The notes beneath the pieces were generated by a model, which was not told where the DNA came from, did no database searches, and worked only from the letters and a program-made list of their open reading frames with translations. A program made the position numbers and the translations under genes. This document shows, piece by piece, positions 51,189 through 59,603 of a stretch of DNA of 64,000 nucleotides. Origin of the DNA: Lewinella sp. LCG006 (GTDB lineage: Bacteria > Bacteroidota > Bacteroidia > Chitinophagales > Saprospiraceae); NCBI RefSeq assembly GCF_040784935.1, contig NZ_CP160680.1, positions 3,132,501-3,196,500 of the forward strand, read 5' to 3'. How positions within the stretch are numbered: position 1 is the stretch's first letter; every line of letters begins with the position of its first letter.

Positions 51189-53120
51189 GTGACAACTATG
51201 TTCGCGGCATCTGAAAGAATTGTAATCCAACCAGGGCTGTGGGAGCAGAAACTCGCCCAGCAGCAAGACCCTCTCCAGCGATTGGCGATCATTGATCAGC
51301 TGGCTGGCCACTACGCCTATACCAATGTTTTGCGCGCCCAGCAATTGTTGCTCGAACAGTGGAAGCTCCTGGCGCAACACGAGGTGGAAGACTTCATGTT
51401 CAGGTATTTTCTCAACAAAATGGTCGTTCAGAACCAATTGTATGATTTCACAGGAGCAGCGGAAACAGCCCGGCAAGGGATAGATTATCTGGAGGCTGCC
51501 GGCTCCATCAAGCAACTCACTGAGCTACAAATCGAATATGCGGGCATCTCCATCAACCTTGGTGACCTGGAGGCAGCAGAGCGCTTTTTGCAAAAAGCAC
51601 TGAAGGTATTAAAGAATTTTCCTGACCAGCAGCTTCATTCTCGGATTGCTTGTCGAAAAGGTTACTTGTACCTGCATGCCGGCAACCACTCGATTGCTAC
51701 GGAGCAATTTCTCAATGCCATTTCTATGCTGGAAGTGAAGGAGGAGTCGCTGCCACTGCGCGACGAATACTTCCGTTCGCTGGCATTTGCGGGGCTTGGA
51801 CAAGTTTATGAACACAACGAAGAATACGAAAAAAGCGTTCGGGCCTTTCTGCGGGTAGTCGACCTGTGCGAACGCCTGGGCATGTCCAACCGGCTGGCCT
51901 GGCATTATCTCAACGTCGGTCGGGCCTACATTGGACTAGGAGATGTGGCATCCGCAAAGGACTTTCTCCAGAAAGTGATCGATACCCGTGATGATCTTAG
52001 CCTGGAAGCACGGGCCAGTGCTTACGCCAATCTGGGATTCTGTACCTTTGAAGAAGGCGATTTTACCGCAGCATTGGAACTGCTGCACCGGGCCGAACAC
52101 CTCCATCAGGAGCTGAATCCTAATGATTTTAGCAACCTCTGTGTCATCGCCTCCTGGCGGGGACGTATCCAAACGGAACAAGAGAATTACGAAGCAGCAC
52201 AAGCCTCGTTTACGGAAGCTTTACGCTATGCCGAAGCTGAAGAGGATTACAAAATGCTGGCGGAGGTGCACAGTGATTTTGCTGCTCTTTACGCAGAAAT
52301 CGAAAATTACCAACTGGCTTACGAGTACCAACTTGAGCACGATCGTTTCCTGGAGATTTATCTCGAAGACCAGGATCGTCGGCAGCAGCAGGAACTGGAA
52401 ATGAAATACCAGGCTGCGCGTAAACAACAGGAGACAGAGTTGTTGGAACTCAAGGCGACCCGCTTACAGTTGAAAGCACTCAGGGCGCAGATGAACCCAC
52501 ACTTTATCTACAATGCCCTGAATTCCATCCAGCATTTTATCACCTCTAATAAGGGAGCCATTGCCTCGCGTTACCTGGCCAAATTTGCTAAACTGATGCG
52601 CCAGAGCCTTGATTATTCCGATGAAGAAAGTATTTCCCTGGAAAAGGAGATAGAGTTTCTTCAGGATTACCTTTATATCAATGAAAAACTGCGCTTTGAA
52701 GATCGGTTGTCGTATCGCGTAGTGGTGGATGACGACCTGGAGGAGGATATCCTCGGCGTGCCTACCATGATTGTGCAACCTTACGTGGAGAATGCCCTGG
52801 AGCATGGCCTGCGTTCCCGTAAAGATGGCTTGATCACCGTACAGTTTAAACTATGGGATGATGATACTATCTGCTGCATAGTAGAAGACAATGGCATTGG
52901 GCGGAAAAAAGCCCTGGCTCAGCAGCATAACGATCCCAATCGCCAGAATTACCGCTCCCGCGGGACACAGATTACCGAAAAAAGGCTAGAGTTGCTGCGA
53001 AGAACCAAAAAGCAAGAAGTATCAGTACGTACCATCGACCTCTACGATGAAAAGACCGGCCTAGCTACTGGTACCCGCGTCGAAATTATGATTCCGATTG
53101 TGGAAATTCAGGTGAAGTAA
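51189..53120 (+). CDS. Cytoplasmic TPR-containing LytS-type histidine kinase
   Basis: 643 residues. Residues about 10-410 are TPR-like helical repeats (e.g. RDEYFRSLAFAGLGQVYEHN, SAYANLGFCTFEEGDFTAAL). A coiled coil (QQQELEMKYQAARKQQETEL) leads to the His_kinase domain with the phospho-acceptor histidine in LRAQMNPHFIYNALNSIQHF, then the HATPase: IVQPYVENALEHGLRSRKDG (N box) and CIVEDNGIGRKKAL (G1). No membrane segment or signal peptide is seen, so it must sense an internal or partner-borne signal. It most likely phosphorylates the LytTR regulator at 49785. Confidence 0.93.
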   Translation: MTTMFAASERIVIQPGLWEQKLAQQQDPLQRLAIIDQLAGHYAYTNVLRAQQLLLEQWKLLAQHEVEDFMFRYFLNKMVVQNQLYDFTGAAETARQGIDYLEAAGSIKQLTELQIEYAGISINLGDLEAAERFLQKALKVLKNFPDQQLHSRIACRKGYLYLHAGNHSIATEQFLNAISMLEVKEESLPLRDEYFRSLAFAGLGQVYEHNEEYEKSVRAFLRVVDLCERLGMSNRLAWHYLNVGRAYIGLGDVASAKDFLQKVIDTRDDLSLEARASAYANLGFCTFEEGDFTAALELLHRAEHLHQELNPNDFSNLCVIASWRGRIQTEQENYEAAQASFTEALRYAEAEEDYKMLAEVHSDFAALYAEIENYQLAYEYQLEHDRFLEIYLEDQDRRQQQELEMKYQAARKQQETELLELKATRLQLKALRAQMNPHFIYNALNSIQHFITSNKGAIASRYLAKFAKLMRQSLDYSDEESISLEKEIEFLQDYLYINEKLRFEDRLSYRVVVDDDLEEDILGVPTMIVQPYVENALEHGLRSRKDGLITVQFKLWDDDTICCIVEDNGIGRKKALAQQHNDPNRQNYRSRGTQITEKRLELLRRTKKQEVSVRTIDLYDEKTGLATGTRVEIMIPIVEIQVK

Positions 53121-53327
53121 GCACAGCCCACGCTGAACTCACTCTTTCGAAGCCACGCTCAGGGCGCTCCACTAGCTCACTTCAACTTTAACGTTTCCTT
53201 TACAAGACTTGAGCAAGGGGGCACGTTTACTTCCCACATCATCTATTTGAAACCAATTGAGAACCAATACAAGAATGGCCAAAACTATTCTTGCACCTTT
53301 TGTTCTCCACACCAAAACAACCAAAAA

Positions 53328-53921
53328 ATGAAAACATTGAAGTTCGCAGCCCTGGCCCTGAGTTTGTTTTTTACCACCCAGACCCTGATGGCTCAGGTTC
53401 GTGTATCACCCAAAGTGGGGGTCAACTTATCTGCACTGGACGCTAAGTTGAATGATTTTGACGCCGAAGCACGTACGGGCTGGCACGCCGGCCTTGATTT
53501 CCGGATGGGCGATGGAGTCTTGTTCCTCAATCCCGGCGTTCAATACCAAAGCTATACCGCGCGCTTGATGCAGGATATCAATCAGAATACGGAGGTGAAT
53601 TTTTCGGAAGAGACCACTATTCAAAGCCTCAAAGTACCGCTCAATGTAGGTCTTCGAGTGATTGGCGATAATGGTTTATTGGGCCTTCACCTCAAGGGAG
53701 GTATCGTTCCTACTTATGTCATGGGAGTGAAAGAAGTGGATAATTTTGACTTTTCTATTGATGAGCTCAATCGCCTTACCTGGGGCGCTAATATGGGAGT
53801 AGGTATCGACCTGCTGTTCTTCACGGCTGACCTGACTTACGAGAAAGGGCTGACCAATTTCTTCGAGAACGGAGAAGGTAAAAACAATATCCTCAGCTTA
53901 AGCGTTGGCTTGAAGTTTTAA
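53328..53921 (+). CDS. Outer-membrane beta-barrel protein, PorT-like
   Basis: 197 residues from the ATG at 53328, just ahead of a clear signal peptide (TLKFAALALSLFFTTQTLMAQ). The mature part begins VRVSPKVGVNLSALDAKLND, the standard opening of small Bacteroidota barrels (PorT/OmpW-like), with alternating strands such as GWHAGLDFRMGDGVLFLNPG and a C-terminal aromatic end ILSLSVGLKF typical of BamA-inserted proteins. It is 207 bases after the kinase gene. Function is unknown beyond outer-membrane location. Confidence 0.85.
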   Translation: MKTLKFAALALSLFFTTQTLMAQVRVSPKVGVNLSALDAKLNDFDAEARTGWHAGLDFRMGDGVLFLNPGVQYQSYTARLMQDINQNTEVNFSEETTIQSLKVPLNVGLRVIGDNGLLGLHLKGGIVPTYVMGVKEVDNFDFSIDELNRLTWGANMGVGIDLLFFTADLTYEKGLTNFFENGEGKNNILSLSVGLKF

Positions 53922-54303
53922 AGAAAAGTATTTAATCGTAAAAAGGGGAGCGGCACAGCATAAGTGAGCGTATAAAAATAAGGTGATCCAATTTGGGTTT
54001 AGTAAAAAAAGATAAGCAACTGAGTGAAATGAAGTTGCGTTCTTTTTCTTACTAAGCCTTGAAACAAATTGGATCATCTTATTTTAGCTCGAATACTAAG
54101 GCTAGTGTCGCTCCTCTTTTTTTATAGAAAGTTCTAAACAGATTGTTAAAGTTGAGCCAGTTGTATCATTAAAAATGGGTAAAAGAGGGTAGAGAAGATC
54201 AAAATGTATACCTTTAAGATACCCGATTTTTGTAAAAAAAATAGATCGTTGCTTACGCATCAGTTTTCATGATGCGTAATGAGCTATCTCACAAATCAGT
54301 ATT
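53922..54303. other. 382-base intergenic region with a long palindrome
   Basis: No gene is seen. About half is taken by an imperfect palindrome of about 184 bp (53940-54124). The rest is AT-rich and presumably contains the promoter of the secreted-protein gene at 54304, though I cannot point to a convincing promoter. Confidence 0.6.
53940..54124. repeat. Imperfect palindrome of about 184 bp
   Basis: Nested arms: AAAATAAGGTGATCCAATTT (from 53975) pairs with AAATTGGATCATCTTATTTT (to 54085); inside, GGTTTAGTAA pairs with TTACTAAGCC and GCAACT with AGTTGC; outside, GGGGAGCGGCACAGC pairs loosely with GCTAGTGTCGCTCCTC. The outer arms are more diverged than the inner ones. It could be a decayed MITE or a strong bidirectional terminator. 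Confidence 0.75.
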
Positions 54304-54768
54304 ATGGAAAAGCTATTTGTACTTACCGTATTGTTACTGACCCTGTTTTCGAGTTCTCTGGCTGCGCAGTGCAATTCAAAAAAAGCACTTTCTAATCCAG
54401 CTTTCTTTCGTCAGGATCCTTCCGCGAAAGCGGCCATGATTGCTGCTGCTGATGAAACCATCGAAGAACGGATTGATCGCAAGACTGGTGAAATTTACTA
54501 CGTTCGCCCGTACACAAGTCCCTGGAGTGGTGAAAAAGGCTACCACGTTTTGACATTTGACCCAAAATCAGAGCAGTTTGTAGAGCGTGAGGACTACGCC
54601 GCACACGGCGACCAGGAGGAAGATAAAGGAAGCAGAACACCCAGTTGCCAGGAGCAGAGTGATAGCACCAACCTCCAGCAGCGCAAGCTGTTACCTGACC
54701 AATCAGCACCTTCTAACAAGCAGCCTCGTCGGTCATCAAGGGTTAAGCTAGCTGCTGATTTTAGATGA
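54304..54768 (+). CDS. Small secreted protein of unknown function
   Basis: 154 residues. N-terminal signal peptide (LFVLTVLLLTLFSSSLAAQ) with cleavage probably before or at CNSKK, so a lipoprotein is possible. The first half of the mature part, AFFRQDPSAKAAMIAAADET and IEERIDRKTGEIYYVRPYTS, resembles a recurrent Bacteroidota secreted-protein motif in which an AAxxDxxIExR helix is followed by xxxGxxxYxR. The second half is low-complexity, rich in S, Q, R and P. Its TGA stop is the first part of a TGACGG inverted-repeat element, so the original C-terminus may have been altered by that insertion. Function unknown. Confidence 0.75.
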   Translation: MEKLFVLTVLLLTLFSSSLAAQCNSKKALSNPAFFRQDPSAKAAMIAAADETIEERIDRKTGEIYYVRPYTSPWSGEKGYHVLTFDPKSEQFVEREDYAAHGDQEEDKGSRTPSCQEQSDSTNLQQRKLLPDQSAPSNKQPRRSSRVKLAADFR

Positions 54769-54919
54769 CGGATCAAAAATAACTTATTCCATTCCTGCCT
54801 GCGTACCGCAGGTAGGCAGGTTTGATTCGCTAAAATTTTCTAAGCAAGCAACTAAAAGGAGCTTGTGTGAAAATATTCGCGAATCGTTGGAAAAAATGGA
54901 ATAAGTTATTTCCGTCATA
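54766..54919. repeat. TGACGG-ended inverted-repeat element (MITE-like), 154 bp
   Basis: Left end TGACGGATCAAAAATAACTT followed by ATTCCATT; right end AATGGAATAAGTTATTTCCG followed by TCA, a near-perfect terminal inverted repeat of about 25 bases. An internal hairpin CCTGCCTGCGTACCGCAGGT-AGGCAGG lies at 54796-54822. It has no coding capacity. The ends match those at 49540-49616. It spans the whole gap between the secreted-protein gene and the convergent Nudix gene. Confidence 0.85.
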
Positions 54920-54922
54920 TTA

Positions 54923-55357
54923 CTAGGTAGTTTTACTGCTCATTTCAGAGTAAAAGATGCCTTTACGATAGCATTTCAGTACCTGCTGAATGGTAGGGGT
55001 GATGTTGGTGGGTAGCCGATCCAGGTCATACCAGTGAGCAGCTTTGAATTTTTCTTTCTCACGAGCCCTTAATTTACCTTCCCAGCGCGATGCTTTGAAA
55101 AACAAACCGATGCGGTGTTCGGTCTTGGAGCGCTTGTGCATGACGTGTACAAGGGTCAAGTCTTTTTGCTCTAATGTGATGCCTGCCTCTTCCTTACTTT
55201 CCCTGATAAGTGACTGAATAGCAAACTCTTCTGCTTCAACTGTGCCTCCTACCAGGGTGTAGTTACCTCCGTTAGGTTTGGTTTGTTTTAGTAACAAAAT
55301 GCGGCCGTGATCATAGAGAATAACTCTTGCCTTAATAACAGTATTTACAGTGGGCAT
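54923..55357 (-). CDS. Nudix hydrolase
   Basis: 144 residues. Nudix box GGTVEAEEFAIQSLIRESKEEAGI (G-x5-E-x7-REhxEExGh) at about residues 36-59, preceded by VNTVIKARVILYDHGRILLL and followed by THVMHKRSK-like strands and RIGLFFKASRWEG. It resembles MutT/ADP-ribose-type family members, with no domain fused. It is transcribed divergently from the cysteine-synthase-like gene. Substrate unknown. Confidence 0.9.
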   Translation of the reverse strand: MPTVNTVIKARVILYDHGRILLLKQTKPNGGNYTLVGGTVEAEEFAIQSLIRESKEEAGITLEQKDLTLVHVMHKRSKTEHRIGLFFKASRWEGKLRAREKEKFKAAHWYDLDRLPTNITPTIQQVLKCYRKGIFYSEMSSKTT

Positions 55358-55486
55358 GGAAAATAAAGTTTGTGATCGGGCTAATTTTCGCCGAGCTTTT
55401 TAATTTTGCAGTAGAAATAAGGATGAGTATTCGGAATAACGAAGCAATATCGATTTATTTTCTGGAATGATTCAAGCAAATTCTAT

Positions 55487-55494
55487 TATCTTTC
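55487..55494 (+). promoter_or_regulatory. Candidate -7 promoter element
   Basis: TATCTTTC matches the Bacteroidota -7 consensus TAnnTTTG at seven of eight positions and lies about 20 bases before the tiny leader frame at 55515. No convincing TTG -33 element is seen, so the call is weak. Confidence 0.35.
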
Positions 55495-55514
55495 GCTAAA
55501 GATTACTGAGAGAC

Positions 55515-55583
55515 ATGGTTTTTGTCTGTTAGGCATTCTTGTCTAAAAAGAACAATGCCAGTAAGAATCTTGTTCTTTTTTTT
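55515..55583 (+). promoter_or_regulatory. Attenuator-like leader with a five-codon frame ending in Cys
   Basis: ATG at 55515 encodes MVFVC then TAG. The stop overlaps GGCATT (55532-55537), which can pair with AATGCC (55554-55559). That 3' arm overlaps AAGAACAA (55548-55555), which can instead pair with TTGTTCTT (55570-55577) followed by a long T-tract, a rho-independent terminator. The two hairpins exclude each other. The arrangement sits 58 bases before a cysteine-synthase-like gene. It is consistent with transcription attenuation, though a ribosome stalled on the Cys codon would cover the GGCATT arm, which is not the classical geometry. Confidence 0.5.
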
Positions 55584-55640
55584 GTTTTTTTTGCCCAAGG
55601 GCTGGTTAAACGGCCTATTGCTTGATTAAATAAAGCGCCT

Positions 55641-56729
55641 ATGCATCACGAAAATGTAGTAGCAACTATTGGAAATACTCCTTTGATTAAGTTGTCCAAC
55701 ATCACTCAAGGAATAATTCCCGCCCAGGTTTATGCTAAGGTCGAGGCCTTTAATCCTGGCCAATCTGCTAAAGATCGGGTCGCAAGATACATGATCGAAC
55801 AAGCAGAGATCAAAGGTATTTTGAAACCTGGTGGTACCGTAATTGAAGCTACCAGTGGCAACACGGGCTACAGTCTCGCAATGGTCTCCGCCTTGAAAGG
55901 CTATCGTTGTGTGCTTACAGTGACCAGTAAAGCTGGCCAAGAGAAACTATCCCTCCTTCGTAGCCTGGGGGCAGAAGTAGTGATCTGCCCGGCAGATGTA
56001 GAGCCAGAAGATCCTCGTTCCTACTACTCGCGGGCGGAGCAACTGGAGAAAGATATTCCCAATTCGGTTTATTTACGCCAGAACTGGAATAAAAACAACC
56101 AGCTCGCTCACTACCACTCTACCGGCCCTGAAATTTGGGAACAGACCGAAGGAAAGATTACCCACTACATTTGTTGTGCGGGTACCGGTGGAACCCTTTC
56201 GGGAACGGCCCAATACCTCAAAGAAATGAACCCCGATATCAAAATTGTTGGGGTAGATGCTTACGGCTCCGTCCTCAAAAAGTACTGGGAGACGGGTGTT
56301 TTTGATAAAAATGAAATCTATTCCTACAAGGTCGAAGGGCTCGGGAAGACGATTATCCCTGATAATGTTGATTTTGATGTCATTGATGACTTTATCAAAG
56401 TCACCGACCGCAACAGTGCATTACGCGCACGCGCCCTGGCTCGCAAAGAAGGTCTGATGGTAGGCTATTCCAGCGGATCAGCCATGGATGCGGTCTTCAA
56501 GCTCCGCCATCAGCTAAAGCCTTCCGATGTCGTTGTGGTGCTTTTCCCTGACCATGGTAGCCGCTACCTGGGGAAAATATTCAACGATGAATGGATGAAG
56601 CAACAGGGCTTTCTTTCTCCACAAGGAGAGGATGTCAATCCATATAGTTACCATCACATGAAGCGGGTTTACCGCGTATACCGCCGTAAGTACGGTCGTT
56701 ATATTCGTAAAACGCTGTTGTTGGAGTAA
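55641..56729 (+). CDS. Cysteine synthase / cystathionine beta-synthase-like PLP enzyme
   Basis: 362 residues of PLP fold type II. Opening ATIGNTPLIKLSNITQG, PLP lysine in EAFNPGQSAKDRVARYMIEQ, the substrate loop EATSGNTGYSLAMVSALKG, the phosphate-binding CCAGTGGTLSGTAQYLKE, and GLMVGYSSGSAMDA with the pyridine-nitrogen serine. The long EGLGKTIIPDNVDFDVIDDF segment is typical of CBS-like proteins rather than CysK. There is no C-terminal Bateman (CBS-pair) domain. It makes cysteine from O-acetylserine and sulfide, or cystathionine from serine and homocysteine. It is preceded by an attenuator-like leader and followed by a terminator. Confidence 0.9.
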   Translation: MHHENVVATIGNTPLIKLSNITQGIIPAQVYAKVEAFNPGQSAKDRVARYMIEQAEIKGILKPGGTVIEATSGNTGYSLAMVSALKGYRCVLTVTSKAGQEKLSLLRSLGAEVVICPADVEPEDPRSYYSRAEQLEKDIPNSVYLRQNWNKNNQLAHYHSTGPEIWEQTEGKITHYICCAGTGGTLSGTAQYLKEMNPDIKIVGVDAYGSVLKKYWETGVFDKNEIYSYKVEGLGKTIIPDNVDFDVIDDFIKVTDRNSALRARALARKEGLMVGYSSGSAMDAVFKLRHQLKPSDVVVVLFPDHGSRYLGKIFNDEWMKQQGFLSPQGEDVNPYSYHHMKRVYRVYRRKYGRYIRKTLLLE

Positions 56730-56756
56730 TTTCAGATTAGTTCCTAATAATCTGTT

Positions 56757-56801
56757 AACCCCCTTTTGGTAGCAAACAAAACTACGGAAAGGGGGTTTTT
56801 C
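56757..56801 (+). terminator. Rho-independent terminator
   Basis: AACCCCCTTTT pairs with AAAGGGGGTT across a 20-base loop and is followed by TTT and then CATTG. It lies 28 bases after the stop of the cysteine-synthase-like gene. Confidence 0.85.
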
Positions 56802-56904
56802 ATTGATTGCGCTGAAAAAAGCGAAAATTTTATTCATCGGGAAAAATTGCTGGCTGACGAAAGTCTAATCCTGATACCAATCTTAATCACTCGAAGACTA
56901 GATA

Positions 56905-59397
56905 ATGAAAACACTTACTTTCTGGCTAACAAGCTTGCTCTTTTTCCCTTTGTTTGTTTTTGCTCAACCCCCAGGTGGCGGCCGACCAGGCGGAGGCCCT
57001 CAGCTAGAGCTAGCGGATGGTACGGGAGCCCTCCTTGGTAGGGTTGCCGATGGACAAACGGAAGAAGCTATTCTTTTGGCCAATGTGCTGGTTTATCAAG
57101 CAGGAACAACGGATTTGCTGACCGGAACGACCACCAATGAACGTGGTTTGTTTGTCGTCAAAGATTTGCCTTACGGTGATTATGATATAGAAATCAGTTA
57201 CTTGGGTTACGAGAGCTTCAAGCAAACTGGTATCCTCCTGAGTGCGGAACAGCGAATGGGTAGACTGGGCCAGGTTTTACTGGGGGTAGGCGCCAACAAC
57301 CTCGATGAAATTGAAGTAACAGCTGAACGAGCAGCCGTAGAGTTTGGCCTGGACCGTAAGGTGTTCAATGTTGAACAGGATATGGCCAGCAGCGGAGGAA
57401 CGGCAGAAGACCTCCTGCGAAATATCCCTTCCGTTACCGTCGATTTGGATGGTAACATCAGCTTGCGAGGCAGTGCCAATATCCGTATCCTCATCAACGG
57501 AAAGCCCTCGGCACTGACAGGGCTCGACCGGCAGGGCTTTTTGCAGCAGTTGGCTGCAGGAACCATTGAAAGTATTGAAGTACTGACCAATCCTTCCGCA
57601 AAATATGACCCCGAAGGAATGGGAGGGATCATCAATATTATCACCAAGCAACAAAATAAGCAGGGTTTCAATATCCAGAGTTCCATAAATATCGGTACCA
57701 ACGATAAATACAATGGCAACCTGAACCTGAACTACCGGGTGGGTAAGTTCAACTTCCAAACGGGCTACAGTTATAACAATGATGACCGCTGGTTTCGGGG
57801 TGCGCTTTACCGGACCACCATGACGGCAGATACCTCCTGGGTGCAGGACCAGGATATCAACGGGGATCGCAATCGACTGAGCCACACTTTCCAGGGAGGG
57901 GTGGAATATTTTGTGAGCTCACGTGGTAGTATTTCCTTACGGGGAAACTATTCTGATCGTTCCGGGAGCAATACCTCCAACCGGAATAATCTCTTTTTAG
58001 ACGGCAATGATGATTTTCTCTATCGCAGCTTACGCCGGGAAGTTGGTGAAGAAACCAGCGATTCATGGGAGCTCAACCTGGATTACCGCCAGCGTTTCCG
58101 TGAAAAAGGACGGGAGCTTACCCTCAGTGCCCAGCATTCGGAGCAGGACGAGATGGAGAATGAGAATTTCTTCGAAGATTTCTTCGCCGAAGATGGTTCC
58201 ATTTTTGCGATGGACCGTCAGTTGAATCCCCAGCCTCAGCAAAATGATGTATGGTTGTTTCAAGGCGATTACACCCATCCGCTGAGTGAAAAAACCACCC
58301 TTGAAACGGGTAGTCGGGTAACCCTACGCGGGGTATCTATTGACAACCAACTGTTCGATTTTGACCCAGATATCAACGATTTTGTCTTCCTGCAGAGCTT
58401 CAGTAATTTGTTTAGCTATCAGGAAGATGTCTACGCAGCATACGGCATCTTGAAAGGGAGTTTTGCCGAAAAGTGGGAGTGGCAAGCTGGTTTAAGAGCA
58501 GAGCAAACTTATACCACGGCAGAGCTGATTGAGCCCACTAAAGAGGCCTATCCCAATGATTATTTTAGCCTTTTCCCCAGTGCTTTTTTGACGTACCAGA
58601 TGAGCGACCGTTCAGGGCTGCAATTCAATTACAGTCGCCGGATCAATCGCCCCAGCTTTAGGTCGTTAAATCCTTTTATTGATTTTGATGACCCGCTGAA
58701 TCCACGTGGGGGCAATCCTTTCTTATTGCCTGAGTACACGAATAGTTATGAGTTCAATTACTTGCGAAGTGCAGAGAAAGGATCGCTTACCTTGGGTGCT
58801 TATTGGCGGGAGACAACCGATATGATTACCCGCATCACTATTCCCGACCCCGTCACCGGCGTGAATCTTAGAACCACGGCCAACTTGGCCAGCGGAAGAA
58901 ATTATGGGGTTGAGATCATCGGCACGATCCGCCCGGTCGATAAGTTGCAGTTGGTGATCAGTGGCAATGGCTACCGTACCGAAGTAGATGACAACAACCT
59001 GGAGTCGGATTTGAATGCTGCTGGCTACCAGTTCTCGGGAAGAATGCAAGCGAGTTATACCCTGTTCAAAGACCTTGGTGTACAGCTTACTGGTTTCTAT
59101 CGTTCTGCTGGCGTGCGTCCGCAGGGAGAGATGAGAGCGTTTGGTTCTATTGACCTTGGATTTCGTAAGCCAGTGTTGAAAGGCAAAGGAACCATCACTT
59201 TGCGAGCCTCGGATTTGTTTAAAACCCGCAAGTTTAGCTTCCTGACCATCGCTGATGGTATTACCTCCGATGCAACCTACCAGCGCGAAAGCCGGATTGT
59301 TTACCTGGGCTTCAACTACAGTCTACGCCAGGATAAGCGCCAACGCAACCGTGGTGAGCGCGAAGGTGGTGGTGGTATGGATGATGACGATTTTTAG
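56905..59397 (+). CDS. TonB-dependent-receptor-like outer-membrane beta-barrel protein (OMP_b-brl_3)
   Basis: 830 residues. Signal peptide (TLTFWLTSLLFFPLFVFAQ), a G/P/R-rich linker, a carboxypeptidase-regulatory-like beta-sandwich (NVLVYQAGTTDLLTGTTTNE ... GDYDIEISYLGYESFK), a plug domain (SSGGTAEDLLRNIPSVTVDL, GNISLRGSANIRILINGKPS, IESIEVLTNPSAKYDPEGMG with GIINIITKQ) and a large barrel. It ends in a low-complexity NRGEREGGGGMDDDDF tail instead of an aromatic barrel terminus. This family is abundant in Bacteroidota; ligands are mostly unknown. No SusD-like partner is adjacent, so polysaccharide uptake is not supported. Confidence 0.9.
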   Translation: MKTLTFWLTSLLFFPLFVFAQPPGGGRPGGGPQLELADGTGALLGRVADGQTEEAILLANVLVYQAGTTDLLTGTTTNERGLFVVKDLPYGDYDIEISYLGYESFKQTGILLSAEQRMGRLGQVLLGVGANNLDEIEVTAERAAVEFGLDRKVFNVEQDMASSGGTAEDLLRNIPSVTVDLDGNISLRGSANIRILINGKPSALTGLDRQGFLQQLAAGTIESIEVLTNPSAKYDPEGMGGIINIITKQQNKQGFNIQSSINIGTNDKYNGNLNLNYRVGKFNFQTGYSYNNDDRWFRGALYRTTMTADTSWVQDQDINGDRNRLSHTFQGGVEYFVSSRGSISLRGNYSDRSGSNTSNRNNLFLDGNDDFLYRSLRREVGEETSDSWELNLDYRQRFREKGRELTLSAQHSEQDEMENENFFEDFFAEDGSIFAMDRQLNPQPQQNDVWLFQGDYTHPLSEKTTLETGSRVTLRGVSIDNQLFDFDPDINDFVFLQSFSNLFSYQEDVYAAYGILKGSFAEKWEWQAGLRAEQTYTTAELIEPTKEAYPNDYFSLFPSAFLTYQMSDRSGLQFNYSRRINRPSFRSLNPFIDFDDPLNPRGGNPFLLPEYTNSYEFNYLRSAEKGSLTLGAYWRETTDMITRITIPDPVTGVNLRTTANLASGRNYGVEIIGTIRPVDKLQLVISGNGYRTEVDDNNLESDLNAAGYQFSGRMQASYTLFKDLGVQLTGFYRSAGVRPQGEMRAFGSIDLGFRKPVLKGKGTITLRASDLFKTRKFSFLTIADGITSDATYQRESRIVYLGFNYSLRQDKRQRNRGEREGGGGMDDDDF

Positions 59398-59520
59398 GCA
59401 GCAGATACCAAGAGATTCAAGACGATGGCATCGCCACTTTGAGTAGCCCCGGAGGGCTAGGGAATCCGCATATCTTTACGTGCAAATAAACTAGTGCCTT
59501 CAGCACTAAGTGTCCGTACT

Positions 59521-59580
59521 AACCGTAGCTTGGGCTTCAGCCCGAGCGTGAAGATTACGCTCGGGCTGAAGCCCTACGGT
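59521..59580. repeat. CCGTAG/GGGCTGAAGCCC hairpin, long form
   Basis: ACCGTAG-CT-TGGGCTTCAGCCCGAGCGT pairs with ACGCTCGGGCTGAAGCCC-TACGGT around a short loop. Each arm also contains its own GGGCTTCAGCCC-type palindrome. It resembles a REP-type element near the stop of the outer-membrane gene. Confidence 0.85.
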
Positions 59581-59603
59581 TGGGACACATTTGTGTCTTT
59601 GTT

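Noticed and set aside
56905-59397. SusC-type polysaccharide-utilisation receptor
   Set aside because: There is no SusD-like gene or glycoside hydrolase next to it, and the plug/barrel pattern fits OMP_b-brl_3 better.
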